A stretch of 64,000 nucleotides of DNA from Epiperipatus broadwayi (GCA_028023455.1 JAQFVV010012400.1:15989490-16053489); one strand, 5' to 3'. Positions 24,363 through 36,437 are shown, counted from the stretch's first letter. The notes: generated by a model from the letters alone, not told the origin. Made by a program: numbers and translations.

Positions 24363-25779
24363 GTTTTCATCAGTTTTTATATAATCTATTTTCTTAAATC
24401 TTCATTATTTAAATTTAGCAACTCCAGTTGAATTCATGCTAGCTTAATTTAGATTAGACTTAACTTTTCTTTCCATCTGAACTGTATTTGATATGTTTTC
24501 TCAGGAATAATCTGATCCTTTAAACCAAGAATGTTTTCAAGAATATGATAGATTAAGGTTATTTTCTATTTGTACAAATATCGATTGCATGTAAATTAAA
24601 TTTTCAAAAATAATTCATTAACTACTTACCAAATATCTGATATATTATGTGCATTCTTTGACTTAACATTGCATCAGAGCTGTAACCTTTATGGTTGCAT
24701 GTTTAATACATTAAATCCTTCATTTTTATTTCTAACACTAAATAATAATGAGCACTATTTTCAATTAATTGCTAAAATGATCAATTTGATTTTAGTATGA
24801 TGATCAGGGAATGTGAGATGTCCAAGTACTAGTAATAGTCTCAATATAGGAATATAATACCAGCGATCACAAATTCTAATATTTCAATATGCTTTTCTCT
24901 TCTTAGTTATTTGTTTTAGACTTCAACTGGGATGCACTACAGAAATATGGCATCCTTAGTGTATAAAATGTTACAGAAAACCAATTCAATTAATGACTAT
25001 TTTTATTAGCACATGAATCTCACATATGGTATAATCATATTCTCTTTCCAATAATAAATTCAGTAACAATTAAATAAAAGTAAGTATTTGTTTTTATCTT
25101 TACATGGCCAATAAGTTCTCAATGATGAAGTTTTATAGAAATAACTTTTATTATCTTATAGGATTTTTACAAACATAATATATATTTTAAGTATAACAAA
25201 TAATTTTATAAACTTATTATATTTCTTTCAAATTGTTAAAAAAGATATCTTCCTCACTTTCATTTAAAATTAAATAATTCAACTTTCTTGGTAAGAAAAA
25301 TATTCTTCATTCATTCATTAGACTAGATTCTAGTCAAAGATTATGAAGTTTTAAATAATATGAGATTTATATATGAAATTCATCAATATGTAATTTATGA
25401 AATATCAGAGTAGTTCAAAAACTTTCAAAATGCACTAACTACTAAGTTGGGAACTTTCTGAAAGAACACTTGCAAGTCTCTTACTTCAGTTATTATTGCA
25501 TACTTTCATTAAAACAGTAAACTGTATATATGTAAAAAAAAAAAAAAGTGGTTTGTAGTGTACTAAATGCCTAAGGTTATTTTAAGTTCTAATGCTTCAC
25601 CAAAAATTGCTCTAACATTTTCAAAGATAGAAAACAACTTTTTAGCAATCAACAGCAGTAATAATTTGTAACTGAAGAAATATTTATATCAAAATAAAAT
25701 GAATTGTAAAAGATAAGGCTTATAGAAAATTGGTCTATATAATCATTAAGTAAATACCATAAAAATTATATAGACAGAT
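24363..25779. other. AT-rich stretch, nothing recognised
   Basis: No supported gene or repeat. An A-run lies at about 25534-25547. Confidence 0.5.
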
Positions 25780-26390
25780 AAATAGATTTGAACTTAGAAT
25801 TTTCAGTCTATATTCTTCCTCCACTCCATCTCAAACAACCAATACACATGTCCACACACATGAAAAAGACAAATGATCCCCAATATACATATTTCATGCA
25901 AAACCAGAACTCATCAATTGGGCAGATCACAATCTCCCACACATATATACAATCAGTGCTTGGCTTACAATAAGATAGCAATTCTTTAAACTTTAATGGA
26001 CTGGCTCAATCTTCTCACCCTACCAACAATTTGATCATCCATTTCATTGAAAAACCAATGATGGAATGCTCAATGCCCTCGGTGGATTTGATAGTGTCAT
26101 ACCCATGTAGACATTACGTCAATCTAGCCCCTCATATTTGACTGTTATGTATCCATTTATATTAACAGGAGGAGGCTGGACTGGATTTATACTATGATGT
26201 AACCTATTTCCAAGGTAATATGTAATTAATCTATTCATTCAGTATACTAAATGTTTACTAAAGTAAATAGAGGGATATGAACTTAGGATTTTCATTCCAT
26301 ATTCATCCTCCACTCTATCTCAAACAACCAATATACAAGACAACATATGTAAAAAAGATAAATGTCCTCAATATGCAGTTAGGTAAGTGA
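25780..26390. repeat. Paired direct-repeat relatives of the 7.5-kb MITE
   Basis: A block starting GAACTTAGAATTTTCAGTC at 25790 recurs as GAACTTAGGATTTTCATTC at 26279. Both continue through a CTCAAACAACCAATA word and an AAAAGA-AAATG-TCCCCAATAT-like stretch. The first copy continues as TTTCATGCAAAACCAGAACTC, the counterpart of one arm of the palindromic MITE at 7.6 kb. The two copies are about 490 bp apart in the same orientation. Confidence 0.5.
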
Positions 26391-26449
26391 TATTTGCATA
26401 AATATTCAAATGGCTTCATTGTTTGAAAAAGTAGCAAACGTGCCAGAAA

Positions 26450-26515
26450 TGGATCCTAAGACAGAAACTCTGATTCTAGAGTCACATTCTACCATTGTGC
26501 TAAACCATTATGAGG
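26450..26515 (-). repeat. tRNA-like relic (minus strand)
   Basis: The complement reads GGTTTAGCACAATGGTAGAA (A-box-like), then GTGACTCTAGAATCAGAG like an anticodon arm, then a decayed T arm ending GGATCC. It abuts another tRNA-like segment on the opposite strand. Confidence 0.4.
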
Positions 26516-26585
26516 TATAACACAGTTGGTAGAGTGTCAGACTGAAGGATAAGATCCTCAGATTCATTCCAATTCTTGCTCTTAC
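26511..26585 (+). repeat. tRNA-Phe-like pseudogene or SINE head
   Basis: ACACAGTTGGTAGAGTGTCA (A-box/D-arm-like), AGACTGAAGGAT with GAA at the place of a tRNA-Phe anticodon, then AGATCCTC and AGATTCATTCC as B-box. The order and spacing fit a tRNA-Phe-derived sequence. The acceptor stem is not intact, so a functional tRNA gene is unlikely. Confidence 0.45.
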
Positions 26586-27699
26586 AGCACTCAAACTTAT
26601 GAACACTCAATTTAATTTAACAAAGCCATTCAATTACTATTATTGATATTTGTGCAATAAACCTGACATGGTTTCATATCAGAAGCAGCAGCAGTAATTT
26701 CTATAGAAAAAAATATTTGGAAATCTTTTTCCTTCTGCTTATGAAAATGTCAACCTGTTTGCTCTGATATTTTAGAAATTAAAAGCAGACCATGGTCACT
26801 TAACCCAGAAGCTAATCATATTTAAATATATGCTAGACATGAAAACCATTTACACAGTAAATATCATTTAAATGATGTAAATGCTTTTTAAAGTTTATAA
26901 TGCAACTATAAAATAGAAAATAGTAAAAAAATAACTGATCTGATTGATACTCAGGGCACCAAGGGTGACAGGATTGGACTTTCATCAATCTATCACTGTA
27001 AAAACTCATGCAGAGCAAGGAATAACAAACTATATTGACTTGGATGAAGTATTATTCACTTGATCATAACTCATAATAACAATAAAAATTAAAAGGTCAA
27101 AGGGCAAAAAAAGATATTAAATTCTACAATTAAATTGTAGTAAAAATTACATCAAAGAAAGACTTTTTTTTTTTTAACAGTCTACTTAAATTTCTAAAAA
27201 TTAAAGCAAAAAAAAAAAAGAAATCCTATTAAAATATTTTTTTCCTGCCCAGTTGTGCATATAACAAGGGGATAAGATTGCGATCTGTAAAATAACTGTG
27301 AAAAAGCTTAGTTACTGATACTGTGTTTGTCCTTTGAGAAGTTACTTTAGTTCAATTGTGCATGTATATATGTATAATTATATCTAAACATTCACTATAT
27401 TTTTACGCTAAGAATAAAATGTCGGCAATTTCTCAAATAGTACAGTATATAGAAGAAAGATTGCATATGCTTCTATATTTTAGTAAAACGCATAAGCATT
27501 TCATGATAAAAGGTTTTGTCATTTTCCATAAATCGGATTCATTATAATCACATAACCTTAAAACTGCAATCCCTAAAACACACGTTTTCAATCTCGCTAA
27601 ACCCTGTGAAAATAAATCTAACTTTTAAATATCTAATTAAATTGTTAACTTGGGTTAAATCTTGAACTGAACATTATCTTGAAACAATTAAAAAAAAAA
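26586..27699. other. AT-rich stretch, nothing recognised
   Basis: No supported feature. A- and T-runs lie at about 27165-27177 and 27210-27221. Confidence 0.5.
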
Positions 27700-29661
27700 A
27701 ACGATATAAGTAGTAAAAAAATATCATTATGTACAATTTAAAACTAGTTTTGTAATTGAAACGTCGCCCCCTCCCCCTATTTTAATTTTTGAAAGTAGGA
27801 AGAATAAAAAAGAAACGGGAAGAAATAATTTAAAAACCTTTAGGATATTGTCAAAACACAGCTAGAAACGTCGGGCGCATTCAAGAGGTCTCTATTAAGC
27901 GACATTTTTGACATTGCATTGTTTAAACATTTTTTGAGGTAAAGCTTTGAACACGCTAAGCCTAGCACCTGACTCGTTCAGTCATACAATAACGATCCAA
28001 GATAGCGGAAAAATATAACTTTTACGCCTTCAGGATGGGCTTCAGTGAGTTACCACATGTTAGCGGAAAAATTCAAAAACCAGTCTCTTTTTCCAATAGA
28101 ATACCGAGCAGGTGTCATTGTGACCAAATGCAAATATCAAGTTACGAGCAGTTTAATAAATCAAAGGCATCCCGGAGGAATTCCACCCCCACCCCCTTAA
28201 AATAATTGCGGCAAATAATTAACATATTACAAAAAATAAAAACAATCTAAATATAATTAAATCAAACTTAACTTATTACTCTATTGAACAATATTTTAAT
28301 AAACTTATGATTAAATAAATATTTGAATAAAATTGATAGTAAAAATTTAAAATAGATAAAATTGAACTTTTTCTTTTTTAATAGTTAAGTGAAAAAAAAA
28401 ATCGTTAAAACGAAAAGATGGGGATGCTAGTATGTCAAGTAATAAAATTATCATAATTTTGAATATCATTTACACAATCTCCAGATAATTTATTCAAGTT
28501 TATTTTAGATGAAAAATACATAAAATTACTGGTTAAAAAATTTAATCCCCATAATCTACACTTAAAATTATAATTCGTTTTTATAACGGTGATATGTTAG
28601 TTTTAAAACGTACTCAAAGGCCTAAGCATATTTTTTTAATTAACAGCGATACAACGTAATCCCTCCGATTCGTTATTTTTCTATTTCCTTTTCAGATATC
28701 GGAGGAACTCTTTATCGAACCAATGCGAAAAATATGAACATTTTATTATAAAAATAATATAAATCACAATACTTTTGCTACAAATTCAAACATTAATAAT
28801 TATTAATTAATATTTCTTTTTATCTGTAAATATAAATTTTCAAATACAAGTACACTTGCTTGGAAATAAAAGTTAGAAATATAATGCGTCATATCGGACA
28901 TTTTCAAATCTAACGCGCTATTTTACATATATTTATAATAAATTATTTAAATTCAGAATTTTAAAAAAAATCCTCTCTAAATTTTATATTTCTTTTCTTT
29001 TCCCTCTCCATTTATAAATGGTATAGAATGTTATTAAAAATTGTCTACTCATAATTACAACTATAAAAAAAAAAATTTTAATTAAGCAGAAGGTAGTAAA
29101 AGCGCGTTTATATGACCTTCTGACCCTTTTAGTAAATTTGAATCTTAAAAAGAGTATGCAAATTTAAAAAAATAAAGTATAAGAAACAGCGATGTGGTTT
29201 TTCATTAACAAAACGAAGTTTAAAACCTTTCGTCACAAACGATGTTCATATAAAAAAAAATGTCTCCTACTCCCCTTCATTTACCAGTATGGGCTGGAGG
29301 GGTTGAATCATTTTTCAGTTTCAAGTTTGTTATCATCCCATCACCTCAGAAAATACTTTTTTAAAAACATGTACTTAAAATATCATGTTTATTACACTTT
29401 AAACAAAAACAACATATTTTCAGAATGCTTAAATAAAACAAAAGGAAAACAATAAGTAAGTAAAATCTAGGATGCCTTAAGCTGGGCATCCATTTAGGGG
29501 TTGTCCACAGCATCAGTCGGAGAAAAAGTGAAAAAAATCATAGGAAAAGAAATTAACAATAATAAAGTCTGTGTCTATCATATAAACATTAAAAGATATA
29601 AAATTTATAATTTCGTTATTTCTTTTGTCATACATATAACTGTTTATAACAATTATGATAA

Positions 29662-30195
29662 ACAATCGCAAAAGCTTTGATTAGGCCTGGGATACTACTT
29701 AGGGCTCATTGTGGCGCACTCAACGTTATTTCAAAAAACGCATTACAGTTTCAAGCCTACAACAATGTATTTCTTAGGCCCTCAGTAAACACTAACACGA
29801 ATAAGACTTCATTAGATTTCTCATGCATAGTCTTAAAAAAACGAGTATTAAAGAAATTTAAAATATTTGACCTGTTATTTTCTGTAAGTGCAGCGAAGAT
29901 CTACTGTTTGCGAACGATTTTATCAAAAATCATACTTCTACTGAACAAAGACATTGTTGACTATCAAACAGAGGGCGCTAATATACAGTGCGGGAATTCG
30001 CCGCGCCATCTTGAGTCCAAAATTTTTATAGCAGTCATTAACATAATGAGATCATTCATGCTGCTAAAGTGGGTCATCTCTGGGCGAATCTATGAACTCC
30101 ATCCACGCCCCAAGCTTCCTAAGCTTCTTCAACAATTTCTACACAAAAATTTTATTCCACGCCCTGCCATAATATTTATGATTGTTGATTCGTAG
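29662..30195 (+). other. Long open reading stretch (172 codons from 29677), unassigned
   Basis: Open for over 500 bases in AT-rich DNA, inside the CpG-richer patch. The frame opens after a TAA at 29659, has no ATG until about two thirds of its length (MRSFMLLKW), and ends at a TAG in TTCGTAG. The translated product has basic and hydrophobic stretches and no family I recognise. If coding, it would have to be an internal or terminal exon, since no initiator precedes it; no clear splice acceptor stands out at its start. It could equally be a chance open frame. Confidence 0.2.
29938..30009 (-). other. Short minus-strand ATG frame at the YY1-like motif
   Basis: The complement of the CGCCATCTTGA motif places an ATG in a good initiation context (CAAGATGGCG) followed by 23 codons starting MARRIPALYISALCLIV. 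It resembles a signal or membrane segment before a stop. It could be a first exon running into an intron, or chance. Confidence 0.15.
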
Positions 30196-30500
30196 ATTTG
30201 TTTGAAAAATTTGTCAAGACTTTTCTTTATCTTGCGCCTACGCATTTTGCGTCATTTTTATGGTTTTAATGACTTATTATATATATTATATGCTGAGAAT
30301 ATATAATTTTTACTATGGATGAAGTCATCGGTCGTTTTTTTTTTTTTTTTAAAGAAAGTGGTCAGACAAATCTATAGGTGTCGCCACTTCCTGGCCAGTT
30401 ATGTCAACTGTTGTTTGAGATAGCTGATGTTATCAGCTGAACGGATATGGAAAATTAATGTATAAATCTGATGCTGTAAGATATTATCTCGTTAGGTAGT

Positions 30501-32133
30501 TGCATTATTTCCTTTCAAATATTAAAAAATAATAATAACCAAAATGCAAACATTTAACATAAAATAGTTTTTATTAGTAATGAATTTACCAAGTGGAAAA
30601 TTTTTTTCAAATTGCTTAAATGTCAGAAGCATAAAAAAAAAAAAAAGACATTTTGAAATGTTTCATCTAAAAGCAATTTTATTAGTTTCCCAAATGGATC
30701 ACGTGATTAGCCAATTGGATATTAAAAAAAAAAAAAAATTTCCGCAAGGGATTTATTTATAACCGTATAAACACGTTTATTTTATAAGTCCTTTTTAAAT
30801 TAAAATATATTAATGATGAAAATTACAAAATTTTTAATATATTTAAAATGCGAAGTATATTTAAAACATTAAAAAAAAACCCTTACATATAAAATCATTA
30901 ATCTCGACATATGTGGCTATTTTTCATTTTGTTTTTAAATTATTTTTGACATGTGATACAAATGTGTTTATTAATTTAAAATATGTGTTCAAAGAAATTA
31001 ATGTACACTTTTAAATAAATATTTTTAATCGTCTTTACAATAAAATTAAGAATAATTAAATTTGGGATTGAATTATTTTAGTTAATCTTTATATTCCATT
31101 AATTATCTCGCATAAATATAGCTAAAAAAAAAAAAAATACAATTTAATATGTCATATATTGCCTTGTATAAGTTGATTTAAATAAAGAAGGTTTTAGTCG
31201 TAAACCTTTTTCGAATTTTGAACTAAAATTCCGATTTTTTTATTATAATTTTTATTTCTTAACGCATATTGCTAAATAGTTTTCCATTGTTTTGTTATGA
31301 TTATCTGTTGCAATTTTTTTTTTTTTTTTTTGTAGCTGCATTCTGTGATTGATTTGGCCTATTATCCCTTTTAGTATTCAGTTTCTATGATATTAAGAAA
31401 CAAATCATTATTTCTTGTCGTTGTCTAATTTATAACTTGAAATTTAAAATACTTATATAATTTTTTTTATATATCTCTTTTTACTTTAAAAAAAAATTAA
31501 ATGCTACGATTTTTTATAGAAATTTTTATAAATAATTGTAATTATTATTTCATATTTGAGTTTACAAAAAAAAAAAAAGAGTGGAAGAGAAATTTTCCTT
31601 TAAAAGAAGAATTTATCCTAAATAAAATCAAAATAATTTAGAATTTTTTTTTCATAATCTCCATTTTATCAGTATTTTTATCTTCTTTTTTTTAATGAAT
31701 AGTGAAAAAAAAAAAAAAGAATATTATATGAAGGTAAATTAATACGATTAGATGAAATTGATTGCAGAAAATATATAAAAAGATGGATTTATAAAGTTGG
31801 AGTAAATTTGATTTATTTTTTTAAAAAAAGAGATTAAAATGTTAATAATAATAATAAAAAAATGTTACTAAATGATATAAAGTATATACATATAGCAGCC
31901 ACTAGTAAACAAGTATGACATTCCAACTCCTATGAAAGAACAAAAGAAAAAAAACTGCTCCAGGAATTAATTTTGCAATGACTATACCAACCAATCTATG
32001 AATCACAAATATATCTACATATAGAACACATTGGTCCATTTTTCTGTTTATTTGATATTTTACGATACTTTTAATTTCTTCAGAAATTTTTTTTTTTAAT
32101 ATTTTCAACACCATGTCCCCGGGGTATTCCGTT
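30501..32133. other. AT-rich stretch with many homopolymers, no gene
   Basis: A- and T-runs of 10-17 nt recur (30633-30646, 30725-30738, 31314-31331, 31567-31579, 31708-31721). No coding or repeat family is seen. Confidence 0.5.
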
Positions 32134-32268
32134 CTCTATCATATCTTTTTTTTTCTCATGTGTCATAGCATCAGCCGGGAAGTGAACCCGCTAACCCAGG
32201 ACAACTGCTTATAAAGCAGCTGCCACTGACCTCTCGACCACTAATGCTTGATGCCTCTATCATATCTT
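32134..32268 (-). mobile_element. tRNA-derived SINE, copy 1, with 14-bp TSD
   Basis: A complete retroposed insertion on the minus strand. CTCTATCATATCTT occurs at 32134-32147 and again at 32255-32268, a perfect 14-bp target duplication, and the body ends in an A-tail on the minus strand. The body folds as a class II (Ser/Leu-like) tRNA: AGCATTAG pairs with CTGATGCT as acceptor, GGTCGAGAGGTC forms the D arm, CAGCTGC and GCAGTTG close a 7-nt TTTATAA loop, a long variable region follows, and GCGGGTTCACTTCCCGG is the T arm. The 3' unique part is only GCTATGACACATGAG before the A-tail. Target duplication and A-tail imply mobilisation by a LINE. Confidence 0.85.
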
Positions 32269-34980
32269 CCCACTGGAAACAACCAGTATTGCATTTCTTT
32301 ACAATGATTTTGAGATAATCCTTACATAATGTATCAGGGTCTAAAAACTACCTCAAGTTCACCATAAAATGTACTTTTGGTAGACTTGTATTATACATTT
32401 ATTTTATTTATCCAGTTAAACAAAAGTGTGATTTTACAATAATGAATTCTATATTATTACATTCAGAAAATTAAAGAACATATTGATTGGTTTTTATGAT
32501 CTTGCTATAGTATTTTTAAAATTTTATAGAACATTCTTAGATCATATAATAAATTAAAGAAATTTACATATCATAATAATCAACTTTAGGGTGCAAAAAC
32601 TGATAAAAAGAAATTGACAAAAACAAATTGCTTAAGAACATATTTGTGAAGTCTATTATTACATGGAAGAAAAAAGTATTTAGTGAAACAACACAAAAAG
32701 GTTAATAAATTGCAACAATTTTTATTTGCAACAAATTTTTATTTAGGAATAGTAAATAACATTGATTATTCAAAGACGATTATTTACATATAAATGGCGA
32801 GAAATTTGTCTAGTTCATTTACATGCCATGCTTCAAATATGAGCTGGTTAAAATTTGGAAATATTTTCAGATTATAAAAGTTAAGATTTTTTTTTGTTTT
32901 CAGGTAACTGGCTCAATAACTATCTAGCCTGTATTGATTGATAAATAAGTATCTAGCTATTATTAGCTACAGGATAAATGTTTTACCTTAAATTATGTTG
33001 GTTAGATAAATAAAACAATATGATTGGGGTATTATTTAGTATTTACCACTACTGAAGAAAATATTCTCTTACAAGTTCTAAGTCAATATTTTATGTTTAT
33101 GTAGAAAGAAGGGTGGAAGTAACCTATTTCATAAAATTAGAAAAAGTATTTGACAAAGTGAAGTAGGACATAGTAACATATATTAAAATATGCAAAAAAA
33201 AAAAGATAATAAGAAAAATAATAGAATTTTAGAAACAAAGCATGAAATGTTATCTAGACTAAATTGTTTCTATTATTCTGTAAGGCAAAACTATGATCAT
33301 AATAATTTGAAGCCCTTTTCTTACTAAACTCTGCAAGAGTAATTAAACCAATCACAAATATTTTTTTAATGAAGAACTTAATTACATGATTAATCAATCG
33401 TAAAGAAGTTTTGACAGGTTCAAGCATTTAGTGGCAGATTGACTATATAACAATTGCATTCAACTTGAACTGAGATTGTTTGTATTACTCTGAAGTAAAG
33501 ATTACAATAAATTCTTAGCTAAGTAAATTAACAAAAAAAATCAGGTCAATCTTAACTAAATGGAAATGGTAAATCTATTACCAGGATATTCAAACATGAC
33601 ATGACTCCAATTAATTAACTATTTGATTATTTTATAGCATCACTGATTGTTTCCTTATGCTTGACATTTCTTCAACACAATTTATTCTACAATTACAATA
33701 CTTAAAACAAGCATGGGTAGTCTTTCAAGCAGTAAGCTTCATGAAAATTTCGCTGATGTCATATTCAATACAAGATATCTTAACCAATTATGTAATTAAT
33801 ATATTACAAAGGTATAATTTATACTGTCAATGGTGCTTTATTGAAATAAGATATAAAATGTCGTAGAATATAAACAATGATAATACAAGACTCTGAATTA
33901 AATTTCAATAGAATCTCCTTTATCAGCTGTTCTACACCCCAAAATCACTAATCACATATCAGAATAGGCTATGAAATCAATCCTGTGAACTTGGGTATTG
34001 TCATAATTCAGAATTTGGCTATCTTATATTTTAGTTAAATAATGAGCTAGTATAGTTTCTTAAATGCACTTCTAATAATATTAAGGTAAATATCAAAATA
34101 AAATGTGTTGTTTTTAAATAAAAATTTTGTCAGTTTTATATAACATTTTTATGCTGACATGAAGTAAACATGCCATAATGTCTGATTTAGGACTATATAT
34201 AAACTACAATTAGTCATTAGGGATATGTAAGCAAATACGCTTATAGTATTCTTGAAACTTTTTAATTCAGATGTTTGAAACAGCATATAATTAAAGCAGG
34301 AAGCAAAGTAGTTAAGATAAACTAAATGTTATATATCTCAAACATTTATATACATTCAAATGTACAATAATAAAATAATATAAACCAAGTGCACAAATTC
34401 TAAATTAAATCACTAGCAAAATCAAATTTAAAAATTTGCTATCTATGGTTTCCCTACCAAGAAAGACTTCTGTGGTGTAAAATTATATATATATATGATA
34501 GTATGTTATCTCAATTCTAAATCTAATTACTTTTGATATTATAAGTTTTAAACAAAAGTCTCAGAAATTATAAATGTTTATTTTTAATAAAATTATTGAG
34601 TTTTTCTGCCAATTTTCATTCTTCTTAAAGATGACAAACTCATTCTGATCAAACACAATGTTATGACATATTTTTATCATGAATACATAGTATAGAACTA
34701 AGTTATTTATTTTTTACTTTTATAAACTTTAACTCTTTGATTTAAACTCTATTTTCACCTATATATTGTAATATTCTCTTCCGGTTTTTCTTCCAACACA
34801 CCTCTCTACCTTACCCTACACCTTTTCTTTTCTACCCTCTACTATACTGGCTCAATAATAAACCATCAAGTATAACGACAATAAAGTATAAGACTGCTTA
34901 TGGGCCTTGAAACTTGCTAAATATTAAAATGTAAGATAGACTTTAGGGATGATTACAAGAGACTGGTTTTAACATTGAAA
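32269..34980. other. AT-rich stretch, nothing recognised
   Basis: No supported gene. A CAG after a pyrimidine tract at about 32901 is followed by GTAACTGG, which offers no open exon. Confidence 0.5.
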
Positions 34981-35600
34981 AGTATATAAAATACAATCCA
35001 CAATGGCATTCCTATTGTGGAAACTCTCCTACTACCATCCTATTATAATCATTAAGAACCCCCTCCCCCCAACAAACAATAATTAACAATATTTCGTTTA
35101 AAATAATGCTTTAACTACTCTTCTATACTTTAATAATTTCAAAATAATAACATTGCAACAAAACTACATTCAATTACAAGAATTAATGCTATCCTATGGC
35201 TATCTCAGGGATCATAAGTATTCTATCCTAAATATAATATAACCATTAAATTGATAATTAAATAATTGAATCACAGGAGGGATTTTATTGGGATCCAACC
35301 ATTTAACAAAAACATACTTAGTATTACAAATCTTGATTAACCCCAATATTGGAAACTTAATATAACTATAATAATAAGATATGGAAATTAACACTTATTA
35401 TCTACTCATTACCTTCCCTTAAAGAATTTCATCTATTTTTCCTAAGTTTGATTCTCATACTTATGTTAACAACAATTACTCTTGAATACTTATTTTCTTA
35501 TAATCAAAGCTTCATCCCACCATTATTATCTATGAAGTTTAATTCACCGAAATACATCTCTTAATTAGTTAGCATTCACCAACTGTAATTAACTCCTTCA
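34981..35600 (+). other. C-rich, G-poor strand-biased segment (possible NUMT)
   Basis: The plus strand is rich in C and poor in G compared with its neighbours, like one strand of animal mtDNA. A stretch near 35171-35250 can be aligned by eye, with gaps, to the QLRKI...AYSS region of ND2. Another stretch at about 35409-35560 is open with the mitochondrial reading ATA = Met and ends near a TAA. The match needs several frameshifts, so it is suggestive only. Confidence 0.15.
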
Positions 35601-36021
35601 AAATTACAAACCTTAAAATATATTTGGTTATTAACTTGTACTCTGAAATTGTATAATACTTTTAAATTATGATACAACATATATTTCAACTTAGATTACC
35701 AAATTAGAATGTGATTCTCGAACACATTACTGATATCTATTATAAGCTCTTCCTTTGCAATATTTAATAGTATTTTTTATATGTTTCTTTAAAATTCCTT
35801 TGCATCTAATAAAAATATGAAGTACCATAAGCTTTCTTTTTAATATAGCTATCATTTGAAAGCAATTGAGAGTTGGTGTATAAATTATAAAATATTAAAC
35901 ATAACTCCTCAAATAAGGTGTGTAATCAAAATGTGATATGTATAATTCATAGGGGATAATGTGCTTTATGGAAATGACCTTGCAATAGAAATGACTCTCA
36001 GAAACAATGAAATTAATACTA
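35601..36021. other. AT-rich stretch, nothing recognised
   Basis: No supported feature before the palindrome. Confidence 0.5.
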
Positions 36022-36124
36022 TTGTTAAAACAGGCAAAACTCACTATACGTATGCCACACACAGCAAGCTAGAATAATCAATGGATCCAGAAGGCTTGTG
36101 CATAAAATCTCCATCTACTGCCTA

Positions 36125-36191
36125 CTCATCCAATATCCCCAGACTAGTTTCTGGCTTGTGGCCTTCGTCAGTGAGGAGCCTTGGATCTGAG
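36125..36191 (-). ncRNA. Hammerhead-ribozyme-like motif, arm 1 (minus strand)
   Basis: Reverse complement of the arm 2 motif, with all core words and pairing arms unchanged. See the plus-strand entry at 36371 for the structure. Confidence 0.5.
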
Positions 36192-36370
36192 AGCACTGCA
36201 TCTAGATCTTAAGGATCTAATGCGACCCTCCGGCAACCACCTTTTATCTCCATGAGTCTTAAACTGAAAACACTTTAATGTTTCCAATTCAAGCCCATTA
36301 GCCTGTGTAGTTTTGATAAAAGGTGTTTGCTGGAGGGTTGCATTAGATCCTACGATCTAGATGCAGTGCT

Positions 36371-36437
36371 CTCAGATCCAAGGCTCCTCACTGACGAAGG
36401 CCACAAGCCAGAAACTAGTCTGGGGATATTGGATGAG
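36371..36437 (+). ncRNA. Hammerhead-ribozyme-like motif, arm 2
   Basis: Type I hammerhead order is visible. Stem I 5' strand is 36371-36390; CTGACGA (CUGANGA core) is 36391-36397; a GGC/GCC stem II with CACAA loop follows; GAAAC is at 36411-36415; a minimal AC-TA-GT stem III ends in GTC (36418-36420), the expected cleavage context; stem I 3' strand is 36421-36437. Stem I pairs TGGGGA with TCCTCA (one G.U), then after an internal loop TTGGAT with ATCCAA, then GAG with CTC. The internal loop in stem I is typical of natural hammerheads. One flaw: the pair next to the core (10.1-11.1), normally G-C, would be A.A here. Very short stem III is known for hammerheads of Penelope-like elements and retrozymes. 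Confidence 0.55.

Larger units (their letters stand above)
27700..30500. promoter_or_regulatory. CpG-richer patch, candidate promoter or first-exon region
   Basis: CpG-containing words are visibly more frequent here than elsewhere: AAACGTCGCCCC (27760), ACGTCGGGCGC (27867), AATTGCGGC (28204), CCTCCGATTCG (28663), and CGGGAATTCGCCGCGCCATC (29991). Transposon relics were not recognised inside it, which is unusual for this window. The segment around 30001-30015 carries CGCCATCTTGA, whose complement matches the YY1 core AAGATGGCG common near animal transcription start sites. The direction of any gene is not decided. This is inference from composition and one motif. Confidence 0.3.

Noticed and set aside
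23304-24384. Overlapping open frames on both strands, 60-98 codons, across the TRIM-like element
   Set aside because: They translate the minisatellite and flanking LTR in several frames at once. The repeat length keeps frames open; no protein family is present.
28655-28760. Possible exon after TTTCCTTTTCAG at about 28695
   Set aside because: The acceptor looks good, but no donor follows before a stop in every frame, and the segment forms a CCTCCGAT/ATCGGAGG hairpin instead.
32148-32254. Functional tRNA gene
   Set aside because: The A-tail, 14-bp target duplication and second copy show a retroposed SINE. The anticodon stem is 7 bp instead of 5.
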